Source: Nevskiaceae bacterium (GTDB lineage Bacteria > Pseudomonadota > Gammaproteobacteria > Nevskiales > Nevskiaceae). Taken from it: a DNA stretch of 64,000 nucleotides. Below, one piece after another: positions 54,230 through 63,800 of this stretch. The stretch lies in NCBI GenBank assembly GCA_021731445.1, contig JAKFXK010000029.1:1-64000 (forward strand). Direction: 5' to 3'. The notes under the pieces were generated by a model. It made no database searches. It was not told where the DNA came from and saw only the letters and a program-made list of their open reading frames with translations. Every line of letters begins with the position of its first letter. Position 1 is the stretch's first letter. The position numbers and the translations under genes were made by a program.

Positions 54230-55846
54230 ATGACCCAGACCAAGCCCCTGTCCGCGCCGCTGGCGCGCTTCGACGCGCCCACCAGCAAGCTCCTCGCCGA
54301 TCTCAAAGCCCGGATCGACTCGGCCCGAGTCTACGATGTGGCCTGCATTACGCCCTTGCAGGCCGCGCCCAAGCTCGGTGCGCGCCTGGGCAACACGGTG
54401 CTGCTCAAGCGTGAGGACTTGCAACCCGTGCACAGCTTCAAGCTGCGCGGGGCCTTCAACAAGATCGTGGGTCTCACGGCGGCAGAGCAGGCCAAGGGAG
54501 TCATCTGCGCCAGTGCGGGCAACCATGCACAGGGCGTGGCACTGGCCGGCAGGCATCTGGGCATCGCGACCCTCATCTGCATGCCGCGCACCACGCCGGC
54601 GATCAAGGTGGATGCGGTGCGCGCGCTCGGCGGCAAGGTGGTGCTGCACGGCGATGCCTATGACGACGCCCGCGAGCATGCCGAGAAACTGGCGGCGGAA
54701 AGGGGTCTCACTTTCGTGCATCCCTACGACGACATCGAGGTGATTGCCGGACAGGGCACGGTGGCGAAGGAAATGCTCGAACAGCTTGCGGGCCAGACGC
54801 TCGATGCGGTGTTCGTCTGCGTCGGCGGTGGCGGCCTGCTGGCGGGCGTCGCGGCCTATGTGAAAAGCGTCAGCCCCAAGACTCGTGTGATCGCGGTGGA
54901 GCCGGACGACTCCGATTGCTTCGCCCGTGCCTTTGAGGCAGGCCGTCGCGTCGAGCTGAAAACCGTCGGCCTGTTTGCCGATGGCGTGGCCGTGAAGCAG
55001 GTGGGAATCGAGCCCTGGCGTATCGCGCGGCATCTGGTGGACGAGGTGATCCGCGTCGATGCCGACGAGATTTGCGCCGCCATCCGCGACTGCTTTGCCG
55101 AGAACCGCAGCGTGCCGGAACCTGCAGGCGCGCTGGCCGTCGCAGGCCTCAAGAAGTGGGTTGCGCTGCACGATGCCAAAGGCCTCACACTGGCTGCGAC
55201 CGTGAGCGGGGCCAATGTCAACTTCGACCGCCTGCGTCACATCGCCGAGCGTGCCGAGATCGGCGACCACAGCGAAGCACTGCTGGCCGTCACCATCCCG
55301 GAGAAACCCGGCAGCTTCCGCCGCTTTCTGAAGCAGCTCGGCCGGCGCGTCATTACCGAGTTCAACTACCGCTACGCCTCACCGGGCGAGGCGCACATCT
55401 TCGTCGGCTTCAAGCTCAGTGAGGGCGCTGGCGAGACCGCCGCACTCATCGCACATCTAGATGAGCTGGGCTATCCCGTCACCGATCTGAGTCACAACGA
55501 GATGGCAAAGCTGCACGTCCGCTACATGGTTGGAGGCCGCCTGCCGACGGTCGGGGTCGGAGGCCGCGCGTCGGGTCTCGATGACGAGCAACTGTTCCGC
55601 TTCGAGTTTCCGGAGCGTCCCGGCGCCTGTCTGGCGTTTCTGGATGCGATTGGCTCGACCTTCAACATTTCCCTCTTCCACTACCGCAACCACGGCGCCG
55701 CCTATGGCCGTGTGCTGGCGGGCCTGCAAGTACCCAAGGGCAAAAGCCGCGAGTGCCGCGAGGCACTGGATGCGCTCGGCTATCCGTACTGGGACGAGCG
55801 CGACAACCCGGCCTATGCGCTGTTTCTAGGCAGTGCCCCGCAGTAA
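54230..55846 (+). CDS. ilvA: Threonine ammonia-lyase, biosynthetic
   Basis: 538 residues. The PLP lysine is Lys71 in HSFKLRGA; PLP-phosphate binding is by GGGGL, and the Ser/Asn pocket is in SAGNHAQGVA. Two C-terminal ACT-like regulatory domains (about 345-430 and 435-535, starting LLAVTIPEKPGSFRR and LFRFEFPERPGACL) bind isoleucine and valine. This is the allosteric first enzyme of isoleucine synthesis, fitting with ilvD in the same window. ATG at 54230 with no clear ribosome-binding site. It starts 47 bases from the divergent proC. Confidence 0.94.
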   Translation: MTQTKPLSAPLARFDAPTSKLLADLKARIDSARVYDVACITPLQAAPKLGARLGNTVLLKREDLQPVHSFKLRGAFNKIVGLTAAEQAKGVICASAGNHAQGVALAGRHLGIATLICMPRTTPAIKVDAVRALGGKVVLHGDAYDDAREHAEKLAAERGLTFVHPYDDIEVIAGQGTVAKEMLEQLAGQTLDAVFVCVGGGGLLAGVAAYVKSVSPKTRVIAVEPDDSDCFARAFEAGRRVELKTVGLFADGVAVKQVGIEPWRIARHLVDEVIRVDADEICAAIRDCFAENRSVPEPAGALAVAGLKKWVALHDAKGLTLAATVSGANVNFDRLRHIAERAEIGDHSEALLAVTIPEKPGSFRRFLKQLGRRVITEFNYRYASPGEAHIFVGFKLSEGAGETAALIAHLDELGYPVTDLSHNEMAKLHVRYMVGGRLPTVGVGGRASGLDDEQLFRFEFPERPGACLAFLDAIGSTFNISLFHYRNHGAAYGRVLAGLQVPKGKSRECREALDALGYPYWDERDNPAYALFLGSAPQ

Positions 55847-55859
55847 CTGCAAGACGACT

Positions 55860-56129
55860 TTACCGGCAGACCGCGTAAGGCTGCTGCGTGCACTGGCAGT
55901 TGGCTTTCGACTCCACCGGGCAGTTGGCGAAGTAATCCTTGCCACCACACTGGATGTAGCAGCTGCGGCCATAGTCATGCACCACTTCCTGACCCGGTGC
56001 GGGCACTACCGCGCCGGTGCCGGTGCTGCCGTAGGGCTCTACACCACCGGGGCCGACGGTGCCGTAGCAGGAGGCGAGCAGCCCCAAGGCCAACAGGGGG
56101 GTCAGCAATTTGAGCGTGGTGCGGATCAT
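55860..56129 (-). CDS. Small lipoprotein with cysteine-rich C-terminus
   Basis: 89 residues. The signal ends in LLAS-C with lipobox Cys21, followed by a Gly/Pro/Thr linker and a C-terminal domain containing five cysteines (RSCYIQCGGKDYFANCPVES then NCQCTQQPYAVC). Even without the lipid Cys, disulfides are likely in the periplasm. No known family. The ATG at 56127-56129 is the only one before the signal peptide. It lies between ilvA (convergent, 13 bases) and the metallo-hydrolase (divergent). Confidence 0.65.
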   Translation of the reverse strand: MIRTTLKLLTPLLALGLLASCYGTVGPGGVEPYGSTGTGAVVPAPGQEVVHDYGRSCYIQCGGKDYFANCPVESKANCQCTQQPYAVCR

Positions 56130-56275
56130 GGTGAAAGACCAGTCGGTGGAGACGCTGCGCAGGCTGCGCGATATTTCTGAAGCGCGGATGAATCCTCGGT
56201 GCAAAGGGCAGAGCCCTGCAAGCGCTGCGTTACCATCGCGTTTATGAATCCAGTCACGTTTGCAGAGACCCACTG

Positions 56276-57037
56276 ATGCGCTTCGCCATGTTGGGCAGCG
56301 GCAGCAAGGGCAACGGCACGCTGGTGGATGCCGGCGGTGCGCGCGTGCTGGTGGACTGCGGCTTTGCGGTGCGCGAGGTCGAGGCACGCGCGGCAAGGCT
56401 CGACTTCGATCTCGACAGTCTCGATGCGATTCTGGTGACGCACGAGCACGGCGATCACCTCGGCGGTGTAGCGCGTCTGGCCCGCGCCTACGCGGTACCG
56501 GTGTATCTCACGCGCGGTAGCTATCAAGCCTGGCGTGACAAGGAGGTAGAGGACGTGCGCTTCATCACCCCGCACGAGCCGTTCCACGTCGGCGTGCTCA
56601 AGGTGCAGCCTTTCCCCGTGCCGCACGATGCGCAGGAGCCCTGCCATTTCGCGTTTCAGTGGAGCGGCAAGAAGCTCGGCATGGTGTCGGATCTGGGCGC
56701 CATCACCTCGCACGTCCGCTATGTGCTGAAGGACTGCGATGCCCTGCTGCTGGAGACCAACCACGATGTCGCCATGCTTGCCAAAGGGCCGTATCCGCAG
56801 CGCCTGAAAGACCGGGTCGGTGGCGGACTCGGCCATCTCTCCAACATGCAGGCGGCAGGCCTCGTCAGCACGGTGCAGCGTGAGCGCTTGCAGCATCTCG
56901 TGCTGACTCATCTCTCCGAGCAGAACAACACGCCGCAGCTGGCACGAGAGGCCATCTGCGAAGCATTGGAGCAAGACCCGGATTGGTGCGTCTGCGCGCA
57001 TCAGCAGGATGGCCTTGCCTGGCGCAGCATTGCCTGA
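56276..57037 (+). CDS. MBL-fold metallo-hydrolase (YycJ/WalJ-like)
   Basis: 253 residues with the zinc motif THEHGDH, LGMVSDLG, LLLETNHD and LTHLSEQNN, giving a complete metal site of the beta-lactamase superfamily. Its start RFAMLGSGSKGNGTLV is characteristic of the YycJ/WalJ and RNase-J-like small branch; some relatives are exonucleases. Cytosolic. It starts with MRF at 56276, next to a short stop TGA overlap region. It may be co-transcribed with the following envelope gene. Confidence 0.88.
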   Translation: MRFAMLGSGSKGNGTLVDAGGARVLVDCGFAVREVEARAARLDFDLDSLDAILVTHEHGDHLGGVARLARAYAVPVYLTRGSYQAWRDKEVEDVRFITPHEPFHVGVLKVQPFPVPHDAQEPCHFAFQWSGKKLGMVSDLGAITSHVRYVLKDCDALLLETNHDVAMLAKGPYPQRLKDRVGGGLGHLSNMQAAGLVSTVQRERLQHLVLTHLSEQNNTPQLAREAICEALEQDPDWCVCAHQQDGLAWRSIA

Positions 57038-57107
57038 AATGGTGTTCTTCGCCATTGCCGTGCAGTGGCGGGACGGGGACAATCAAAGTCCGATGAGGAT
57101 TGACTCC

Positions 57108-58085
57108 ATGCTCGACCGCCGCCTGTCCACACGCCTGCTCGCCCTCGTCGCCGTGCTGTGGGCCGGCATGGCCACAGCCCAGCTGGCCCTGCCGGAGACG
57201 CCGCCCGATGCCAAGCCCGGCGAGTGCTACGGCCTGGTCTATGTGCCGCCGCAGTACCGCAGCTTCGAGGAGTCTGAGTTGCTCGCTGTCGCCAGCGAGC
57301 GCATCGAGATCACGCCGGCGGTCTATGAATACGTCGACGAGCAGGTGGTCATCCCGGCAGGCAAGCGCAAGAAAATCATCAAGCCCGCCGTCACCGAAAC
57401 CACCGAAGAAACCATCACCGTGCCAGGTGCGAAAAAACGTGTCGTGGTGCCTGCCACTTACAAGACCGTCACCGAACAAGTGGTTGTGCAACAAGGCGCT
57501 GTGCTCCAGCCCGGCGAGCTGTTTGTAGGGCAGGAGGGCGGTGCCATCTGCATCGTCGATCAGCCCACCACGCAACAGACGGTGAAGAAGCGCGTGGTTG
57601 ACCGCCCCGCCAGCAGCAGGCTGGTCAGCACGCCCGAACGCGAGCGGGTGGTGCAGCGCAAGAAGATCATCGAGCCTGCCGTGACCGAATGGGTGGATGT
57701 GCCGGAGCGCACCATCACCAAGCGCGTGAAACTATTATCGACACCCGCAGGCAGCAGAACGGTACCGGTACCCGCGCAATACCAGACGGTGACGCGTCGC
57801 GAGCAGACCGCTGCCGCCAAGGCTGAGTGGCAGCGTGTGCTGTGCGAAACCAATTTCACGCCGGCGCTGGTGCTGAGCCTGCAAGAGGCGCTGAAGCGTG
57901 AAGGTGCCTACAAGGGCGCGGCGAGTGGGCAGATGAACCTGCAAACCGCCAGCGCGGTGCGCCTGTATCAGGAACGCAACGCCCTGCCCACCGGGGGCTT
58001 GAGCCTGGTCACTCTGGATCGTCTTGGCGTCAGCGTCACCGAAGGGCAGGCGATGATCCCGTCGGAATCAGCGCCGCGCCCATAG
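57108..58085 (+). CDS. Exported repeat protein with C-terminal peptidoglycan-binding domain
   Basis: 325 residues. A signal peptide (RLSTRLLALVAVLWAGMATA) leads to about 200 residues of irregular tandem motifs of the type K-I-I-x-P-A-V-T-E / R-V-V-V-P-A-x-Y-x-T-V-T, built of alternating Val/Lys/Thr/Glu. The C-terminal ~60 residues (LVLSLQEALKREGAYKGAAS to LPTGGLSLVTLDRLG) match the peptidoglycan-binding-like domain 1. AGGA lies upstream of the ATG at 57108. It probably spans or anchors the cell wall; function unknown. It overlaps the next, convergent gene by 18 bases. Confidence 0.75.
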   Translation: MLDRRLSTRLLALVAVLWAGMATAQLALPETPPDAKPGECYGLVYVPPQYRSFEESELLAVASERIEITPAVYEYVDEQVVIPAGKRKKIIKPAVTETTEETITVPGAKKRVVVPATYKTVTEQVVVQQGAVLQPGELFVGQEGGAICIVDQPTTQQTVKKRVVDRPASSRLVSTPERERVVQRKKIIEPAVTEWVDVPERTITKRVKLLSTPAGSRTVPVPAQYQTVTRREQTAAAKAEWQRVLCETNFTPALVLSLQEALKREGAYKGAASGQMNLQTASAVRLYQERNALPTGGLSLVTLDRLGVSVTEGQAMIPSESAPRP

Positions 58086-58445
58086 CAGCGCCACCACCAG
58101 TGGCACGATGGCGATCACGTCTGCCACGACGACCCGGCGGATGGCCGCATTGCCGCCGCCTTCGAGCATCGCCAGCGCGATGAAACTCACCATGCTCAGT
58201 AGCCCCGCCAGCGCCATCGGCGTGCGCCAGGCCGGGATGAAGGCAGCAGCGATCATCGCCCCGCCCAGCAAGCCGAACAGCACCGCGCGATGCCGCATGA
58301 GGATGCGCAGGTTGGCATCGTCAAACGGTATCGCATACAAGGCTTGCAGCCGCTCCGCCCCCAGCACGCCGATGAACGGCAGGGCATTGATGACACCCGC
58401 CAGCAGCAGGGCTGCGGCCAGCGGGGTTTGATGATTGAAGGACAT
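58068..58445 (-). CDS. Small membrane protein
   Basis: 125 residues, with about four membrane spans (AAALLLAGVINALPFIGVLG, LFGLLGGAMIAAAFIPA, MALAGLLSMVSFIALAML, VVADVIAIVPLVVALLW). The conserved middle (GAERLQALYAIPFDDANLRI) may form a loop between spans. I recognise no family with certainty. It is 5 bases after the neighbouring 103-residue membrane protein gene, so both are one unit. Its 3' end overlaps the peptidoglycan-binding protein gene. Confidence 0.65.
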   Translation of the reverse strand: MSFNHQTPLAAALLLAGVINALPFIGVLGAERLQALYAIPFDDANLRILMRHRAVLFGLLGGAMIAAAFIPAWRTPMALAGLLSMVSFIALAMLEGGGNAAIRRVVVADVIAIVPLVVALLWARR

Positions 58446-58450
58446 GGGAC

Positions 58451-58762
58451 TCAACCGTAAGCGCGGGTTTCCGCCGCGTGCGGCTGAGGCGCCAGCAAGA
58501 GATACAGCATCGGGCCGATGGAGCCGAGCACCAGCGTGGTGATGAGGTACGGCCAGATCTTGCGGCCGGTGGCCGCCGCGTCGCGCCACATCCATACCAT
58601 CGCCAACAGACAGACGATGACCAGATCGGCAAACACCTGATAGCCCGCGAGGTGCATATGGCTTTGCAGCAGGCCGAGATAGCCGACCTCGATCAGCACG
58701 TAGCTGGAATACAGCGCGAACGGCAGCAGGATGGCGAGGATGATGGTGCGGGGCAGGTGCAT
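58451..58762 (-). CDS. Small membrane protein, DUF2834-like
   Basis: 103 residues with three spans. The segments ALYSSYVLIEVGYLGLLQSH and VCLLAMVWMWRDAAATGRKI followed by WPYLITTLVLGSIGPMLYLL fit the pattern of DUF2834 proteins. AGGAG lies 7 bases before the ATG at 58760-58762. It starts 114 bases from the divergent XRE regulator, which may control it. No function is known. Confidence 0.65.
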   Translation of the reverse strand: MHLPRTIILAILLPFALYSSYVLIEVGYLGLLQSHMHLAGYQVFADLVIVCLLAMVWMWRDAAATGRKIWPYLITTLVLGSIGPMLYLLLAPQPHAAETRAYG

Positions 58763-58876
58763 GGGGTTCTCCTGGGGTTGGTTGATTGCGGCGCTACTGT
58801 CCGCTTAAGCCTGGGTGCGCCTCAATGACTTGGCAGGTAATACCACCACCCGCAGTGCCCAGCGCACAATCGGCCA

Positions 58877-59701
58877 ATGAACCAGACCATCGCCGCAGCA
58901 CCCGCCGATCAGCACTTCCCCCATCTGCTGCGCGAGCGCCGCCGCGGTACCGGCTATAGCCAGATGACGCTCGCTGCCGATGCCGGCCTGTCGCAGCGGC
59001 ACCTGAGCTTTCTCGAAAGCAACAAGGCCCGGCCCAGCCGCGCGATGGTGCTGCAACTGGCCGAGGCGCTCGCCCTGCCGCTGCGCGAGCGCAACCGCTG
59101 GCTGATTGCGGCGGGCTTCGCGCCCCTGTTCGCAGAGCGGCCCCTGCACAGCCCCGACATGGCGTCGATCAAGCTTGCACTCGATCTCTTGCTCAAGCAG
59201 CAGGAGCCGTATCCGGCGGTGGTGCTCGATGCGGGCTGGAACATCCTGCAAGCCAACGAGGCGACACATCGCCTGCTGTCGGTTTTTGGTGATCCCTCAG
59301 CACTCTGGCAGCGCGTCTCTGGCGACGGCCCGCCCAACCTGATGAAGCTCACCTTTCACCCCGAAGGCCTGCGCCCCTACATCAAGAATCTCGACGAGCT
59401 GGGCCCGGGCCTTCTGGCGCGGGCCATCCGCGAGGCACGCGAGAACGAGGCGGCGGCCACAGTGCTGGCGACGGTGCTGGCCTATCCCGGCATCCCAGCC
59501 CGCTGGCGGCTGGCCGAGGTGTGGACGCCCTTGGCACCCGTGCTGCCGACGCGCGTCGGCATTGGCGAGGTGACACTGAGCTTCATCACCATGCTGGCGA
59601 GTTTTGGCACGCCGCTCGATCTCACGGCGGACAACTTGCGGGTGGAGATTTTGTTTCCGGCGGACGGGTTTACCGACAACTTCCTGCGACGACCTGCATA
59701 G
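58877..59701 (+). CDS. XRE-type regulator with MmyB-like ligand-binding domain
   Basis: 274 residues. The N-terminal helix-turn-helix (about 16-72) reads GYSQMTLAADAGLSQRHLSF with LESNKARPSR. The C-terminal ~190 residues (LDAGWNILQANEATHRLLSV, RVEILFPADGFT near the end) match the MmyB-like PAS-type domain, which in structures binds fatty-acid-like ligands. It is divergent from the small membrane protein pair, the likely target. The start ATG at 58877 opens MNQTIAAAP. Confidence 0.88.
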   Translation: MNQTIAAAPADQHFPHLLRERRRGTGYSQMTLAADAGLSQRHLSFLESNKARPSRAMVLQLAEALALPLRERNRWLIAAGFAPLFAERPLHSPDMASIKLALDLLLKQQEPYPAVVLDAGWNILQANEATHRLLSVFGDPSALWQRVSGDGPPNLMKLTFHPEGLRPYIKNLDELGPGLLARAIREARENEAAATVLATVLAYPGIPARWRLAEVWTPLAPVLPTRVGIGEVTLSFITMLASFGTPLDLTADNLRVEILFPADGFTDNFLRRPA

Positions 59702-59766
59702 GGGCTTCAGCCCACTGTTTGCTTGGTGTCGCGTGGGAGGCGATGCAGCTGTTTGCCCACATTGCG

Positions 59767-60093
59767 TCACTCGATCAAGGCCGGGATGAGGAAGTCGGAC
59801 TGCGGCTCCAGCAGCATGCGCGGCAAGGTTTCTGCGACGGCTTCGCGCAGCAATATGCCTCCTGCTGCGTCCCAGTCCGGCACTGAATAGGAACGCTCCC
59901 AAGTGGCCTTGTCCGGCCATTGCGCATAAGCGAGCCAGGTGCCGTCTTCTGCCTTGTGCAGGCGAGAACCCAGGCCGCCACAGCGTTCGATGATGAGCGG
60001 TGTGTTGCGTGACCAGACCTCCTGGAACTGCGTTTCCTTGCCAGGGTGCAGCCGCCAGCGGTAGATAACCACAAAGCCGATGCGCGCACTCAT
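59767..60093 (-). CDS. Antibiotic biosynthesis monooxygenase-like (ABM) domain protein
   Basis: 108 residues of dimeric ferredoxin-like fold: FVVIYRWRLHPGKETQFQEV, SRLHKAEDGTWLAYAQWPDK and WERSYSVPD. Cofactor-free ABM monooxygenases and heme-degrading IsdG relatives share this plan, but the active-site residues are not certain here. ATG at 60091-60093 sits only 4 bases after the NnrU-like gene's stop, showing a shared transcript. The function is open; it may be a small oxidoreductase or a binding protein. Confidence 0.7.
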   Translation of the reverse strand: MSARIGFVVIYRWRLHPGKETQFQEVWSRNTPLIIERCGGLGSRLHKAEDGTWLAYAQWPDKATWERSYSVPDWDAAGGILLREAVAETLPRMLLEPQSDFLIPALIE

Positions 60094-60097
60094 CGGC

Positions 60098-60679
60098 TCA
60101 GCCTGCAATCGGCGAAATGCCAACCAGCATCTTGTGCAGCCCGCCGACGAACAGCACATACAAGGCCAGTCCGCCGAGCACGACCATCAGATCGTTCCAG
60201 CGCGAGGCCGGCGCGCCCGGCGGCGGGGTGACGACGGCGCGGCGTTTCACCGAAATACGGTCTGCCACGGCCCAGGTCAGAAACGCACCGAACAGCAGCA
60301 CATCGTGCAGGCCACCATTGGCGAGCAGATGCGAGAGCGCCCAGAGCTTGGTGGCGAGCAGCATCGGGTGCTTGGCTTTCGTGCGGATGCGCCCCGGCAG
60401 ATAGGCCGCAAGCAGCAGGGGGAACACGGGCAGCATCAGCAGCAGGGCAATGTGGCGCATTGCCTTGGGCGGTTGCCAGAGCCACACCGGGTTGCTCACC
60501 CGCGCCTCGCCGTAGCCGATGCAGATCAGCACGAAGCCGGTGATGGCAACGAGGCTGTAGAGGCCTTTCCAGCCATTAAGACCCAGTCGCGCCACAGCGG
60601 CGGCGCGCAGGTCGGGTGCGGCGATGGCAATGGAATGGATGCCTAGGAACAGCACGAGTCCTGCAATCAACAGTGTCAT
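60098..60679 (-). CDS. NnrU family membrane protein
   Basis: 193 residues, about five spans. The segments FLGIHSIAIAAPDLRAAAVA, GLYSLVAITGFVLICIGYGE, RHIALLLMLPVFPLLLAAYL and HPMLLATKLWALSHLLANG are typical of NnrU, a membrane protein first seen with denitrification genes and related to isoprenylcysteine methyltransferase-like (ICMT) folds. Its role is not proven; no other denitrification genes are near. It heads the two-gene unit with the ABM protein and is divergent from purL. Confidence 0.85.
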   Translation of the reverse strand: MTLLIAGLVLFLGIHSIAIAAPDLRAAAVARLGLNGWKGLYSLVAITGFVLICIGYGEARVSNPVWLWQPPKAMRHIALLLMLPVFPLLLAAYLPGRIRTKAKHPMLLATKLWALSHLLANGGLHDVLLFGAFLTWAVADRISVKRRAVVTPPPGAPASRWNDLMVVLGGLALYVLFVGGLHKMLVGISPIAG

Positions 60680-60818
60680 GGCTCGAAACCCCTTGGTTTT
60701 CTGGCGGAGTTGCCATTATGGGCTGCCCTTTGTGCGCCCGATCGGCCGTGGGCTGCACTGCACTTGGTAAAATCGCGGCCTGCCCGAACAGGCCCTGCCC
60801 AGGGCCGCTCCTGCCGCC

Positions 60819-63800
60819 ATGTCTTTGCACGTTCTCCCCAGCGCCACCGTCCTCTCCGACTTTCGTGTGGCCCGACTGCTGGAGCGGCTCCAAGCCCACG
60901 CGCCGCAGCTCAAGGGCGTGGTGGTGCAGGACTTCTTCCTGGTGGATGGCGAGGCCAGCACGGCAGATCTGCGCCGCCTGCTGGGTGAGGGGCCAGACGC
61001 GCTGCCCGCCGCCGACGGCACGCTCTACGTGGTGCCGCGCGTCGGCACGCTCTCGCCCTGGTCGAGCAAGGCCACCGACATCGCCAAGGTCTGCGGGCTT
61101 GCCGGGGTGAAACGCGTCGAGCTGGGTCGCGCGGTGCTGTTGGCCGGTGTGGGTTCGCTGCCGGATGCAGCACTGGTCGAACTGCACGACCCGATGATGG
61201 AATCGGTGCTGGCGAGCGCACTCGATCTGGCGGGCGTATTCGCCACCGGCACACCGCGCGTGCTGCGCAGTGTCGATGTGCTGGCGGGCGGCAAGGCGGC
61301 ACTTGAAGCCGCCAACAAGGATTGGGGTCTCGCACTCTCGGCGGACGAGATCGACTATCTGGTCGACTACGCAGTCAAGGCCGGCAAGAACCTGAGCGAT
61401 GCCGAGCTGATGATGTTCGCGCAGGTCAACAGCGAGCACTGCCGCCACAAGATTTTCAACGCCGAGTTCACGGTGGATGGTGTGACCGCACCGCTCTCGC
61501 TGTTCCAGATGATCAAGGAGTCTTACAAGGCTTCGCCTGCTGGAGTGCTTTCCGCATACTCCGACAACTGCGCGGTGGTCGAAGGTCACACGGCGATGCG
61601 CTTCTTCCCCGAAGGCGACCACCACTACCGCGAGCACGCGGAGCCGGTGCACATCCTCATGAAGGTAGAGACGCACAACCATCCCACCGGCATTTCGCCG
61701 CATCCGGGTGCTGCCACTGGCGCGGGTGGCGAGATTCGGGATGAGGCGGCGACGGGCCTCGGTGGTCGCCCGAAGGCGGGCTTGTGCGGTTTCAGCGTGG
61801 CGAACCTGCGCATCCCCGGTTTCACCCAACCTTGGGAGGTCGATCTGGGTCGCCCCAGCCGCATGGCGAGCGCGCTGCAAATCATGCTCGAAGCACCGAT
61901 TGGTGCCGCTGCCTACAACAACGAGTTCGGTCGCCCTTGCCTCACGGGTTACTTCCGCACCTACGAAGCCTTTGCACCCGATGGCCGGAACAGAGGCTTC
62001 CACAAGCCGATCATGATTGCCGGCGGCTACGGCAACATCCGCGCCGAACATGTGTTGAAGAAGGTGGTGGTTGAAGGTGCGGCACTCATCGTGCTCGGCG
62101 GCCCGGCCATGCTGATTGGTTTGGGCGGTGCAGCGGGCTCGTCCATGGCGACCGGCGCGCAAGCCGCTGACCTCGACTTTGCCAGCGTGCAGCGTGCGAA
62201 TCCCGAGCTGGAGCGTCGCTGTCAGGAAGTGGTGGATGCCTGCTGGGCGCTGGGCGAAGCCAATCCCATCCTGAGCATTCACGACGTCGGCGCCGGCGGC
62301 ATCAGCAACGCGCTGCCGGAGCTGGTGCATGCCGATGATCGCGGCGGCCATTTCAAGCTGCGCGATGTGCTGGCGGCCGACCCGGCACTGTCGCCGATGG
62401 AAATCTGGTGCAACGAATCGCAGGAGCGCTATGTGCTCGCGGTCGCACCGGAATCGGTCGCCCTGCTCGAACAATTCTGCGCGCGCGAGCGTTGCCCGAT
62501 GGCCGTCGTCGGCACCGCCACGGCCGAACAGCAGCTTCGCGTCGAAGATTCTCTGCTCGGCAGCGACACCGTGCAGATGCCGATGCAGGTGCTGCTCGGC
62601 AAGCCGCCGCGCATGCGCCGCACCACCACGCGTGCGCCGCAGACGTTTGCTGCGCTCGACACCAGCCGCATCGACCCCAAGGACGCTGGCCTTCGCGTAC
62701 TGCGCCACCCCAGCGTGGCGTCGAAGAACTTCCTCATCACCATCGGCGATCGCACTGTTGGTGGCCTGACCGTGCGCGACCAGATGGTCGGCCCCTGGCA
62801 GGTGCCGGTGGCGGATTGCGCGGTGACCGCGACCGGCTTCGAGGCCACGACCGGCGAGGCGATGAGCATGGGTGAGCGCCCGGTGCTGGCTCTGCTCGAT
62901 GCCCCCGCCTCCGGCCGCATGGCGGTGGGTGAGGCAATCACCAATCTCGCCGCTGCCCACATTGTCCGCTTAAGCGACGTGCGCCTCTCCGCCAACTGGA
63001 TGGCGGCCTGCGGGCAGGGCGATGAAGATGCGCGCCTGTTCGATACCGTCAAGGCCGTCGGTGCCGAGCTGGCACCGGCACTCGGCATCGCCATCCCGGT
63101 CGGCAAGGATTCACTGTCGATGAAGGCGCAGTGGCAGCAGAACGGCGAGGCGAGAACGCAGACCGCGCCGCTGTCGCTGATCGTCTCGGCCTTTGCACCC
63201 GTTGCGGATGTGCGCAAGAGCCTGACACCGCAGCTCGCTGCCGAGCCTTCGACGGCGCTCGTGCTGATCGACCTCGGCAACGGCAGGAACCGCATGGGCG
63301 GCAGCATCCTTGCTCAGGTATATGGGCAGGTGGGTGATGTCGCGCCTGATCTCGATCAGCCGGCCCAGCTCAAGGCCGCCTTTACGCTGGTGCAGAAACT
63401 CAATGTCGAAGGCCGCGTGCTGGCCTATCACGACCGCAGCGATGGCGGCCTGTTTGCCGCCGTCGTCGAGATGGCGCTGGCGGGGCGCAGTGGCGTGACG
63501 GTACAGCTCGAAGCACTCGGTGCGGATGCGATGGCTGCGCTCTTCAACGAAGAGCTCGGCATGGTCTTGCAGCTGCGTGCTGCCGATGTGGCCGCTGTGC
63601 TGGCTGAGGCAGAGGCCGCAGGCCTGAGTGCAGCGGTGATCGGCGAGCCGACTGCCGAGGACTACGTGCGCTTCAGGCACGGCGCGCGGGAGCTGTTTGC
63701 CGACACGCTGGAGCCGTTGCACAAGACCTGGGCCGAGACCAGCCACAAGATGGCAGCCCTGCGCGATCATCCCGATTGTGCGCGCGAGGAGTTTGCGGCG

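Noticed and set aside
60576-62960. Long open frame on the minus strand opposite purL (and similar ones opposite nrdA and nrdB)
   Set aside because: High-GC codon bias opens the opposite strand; the translations are His/Arg-rich, lack domains and mirror real genes.
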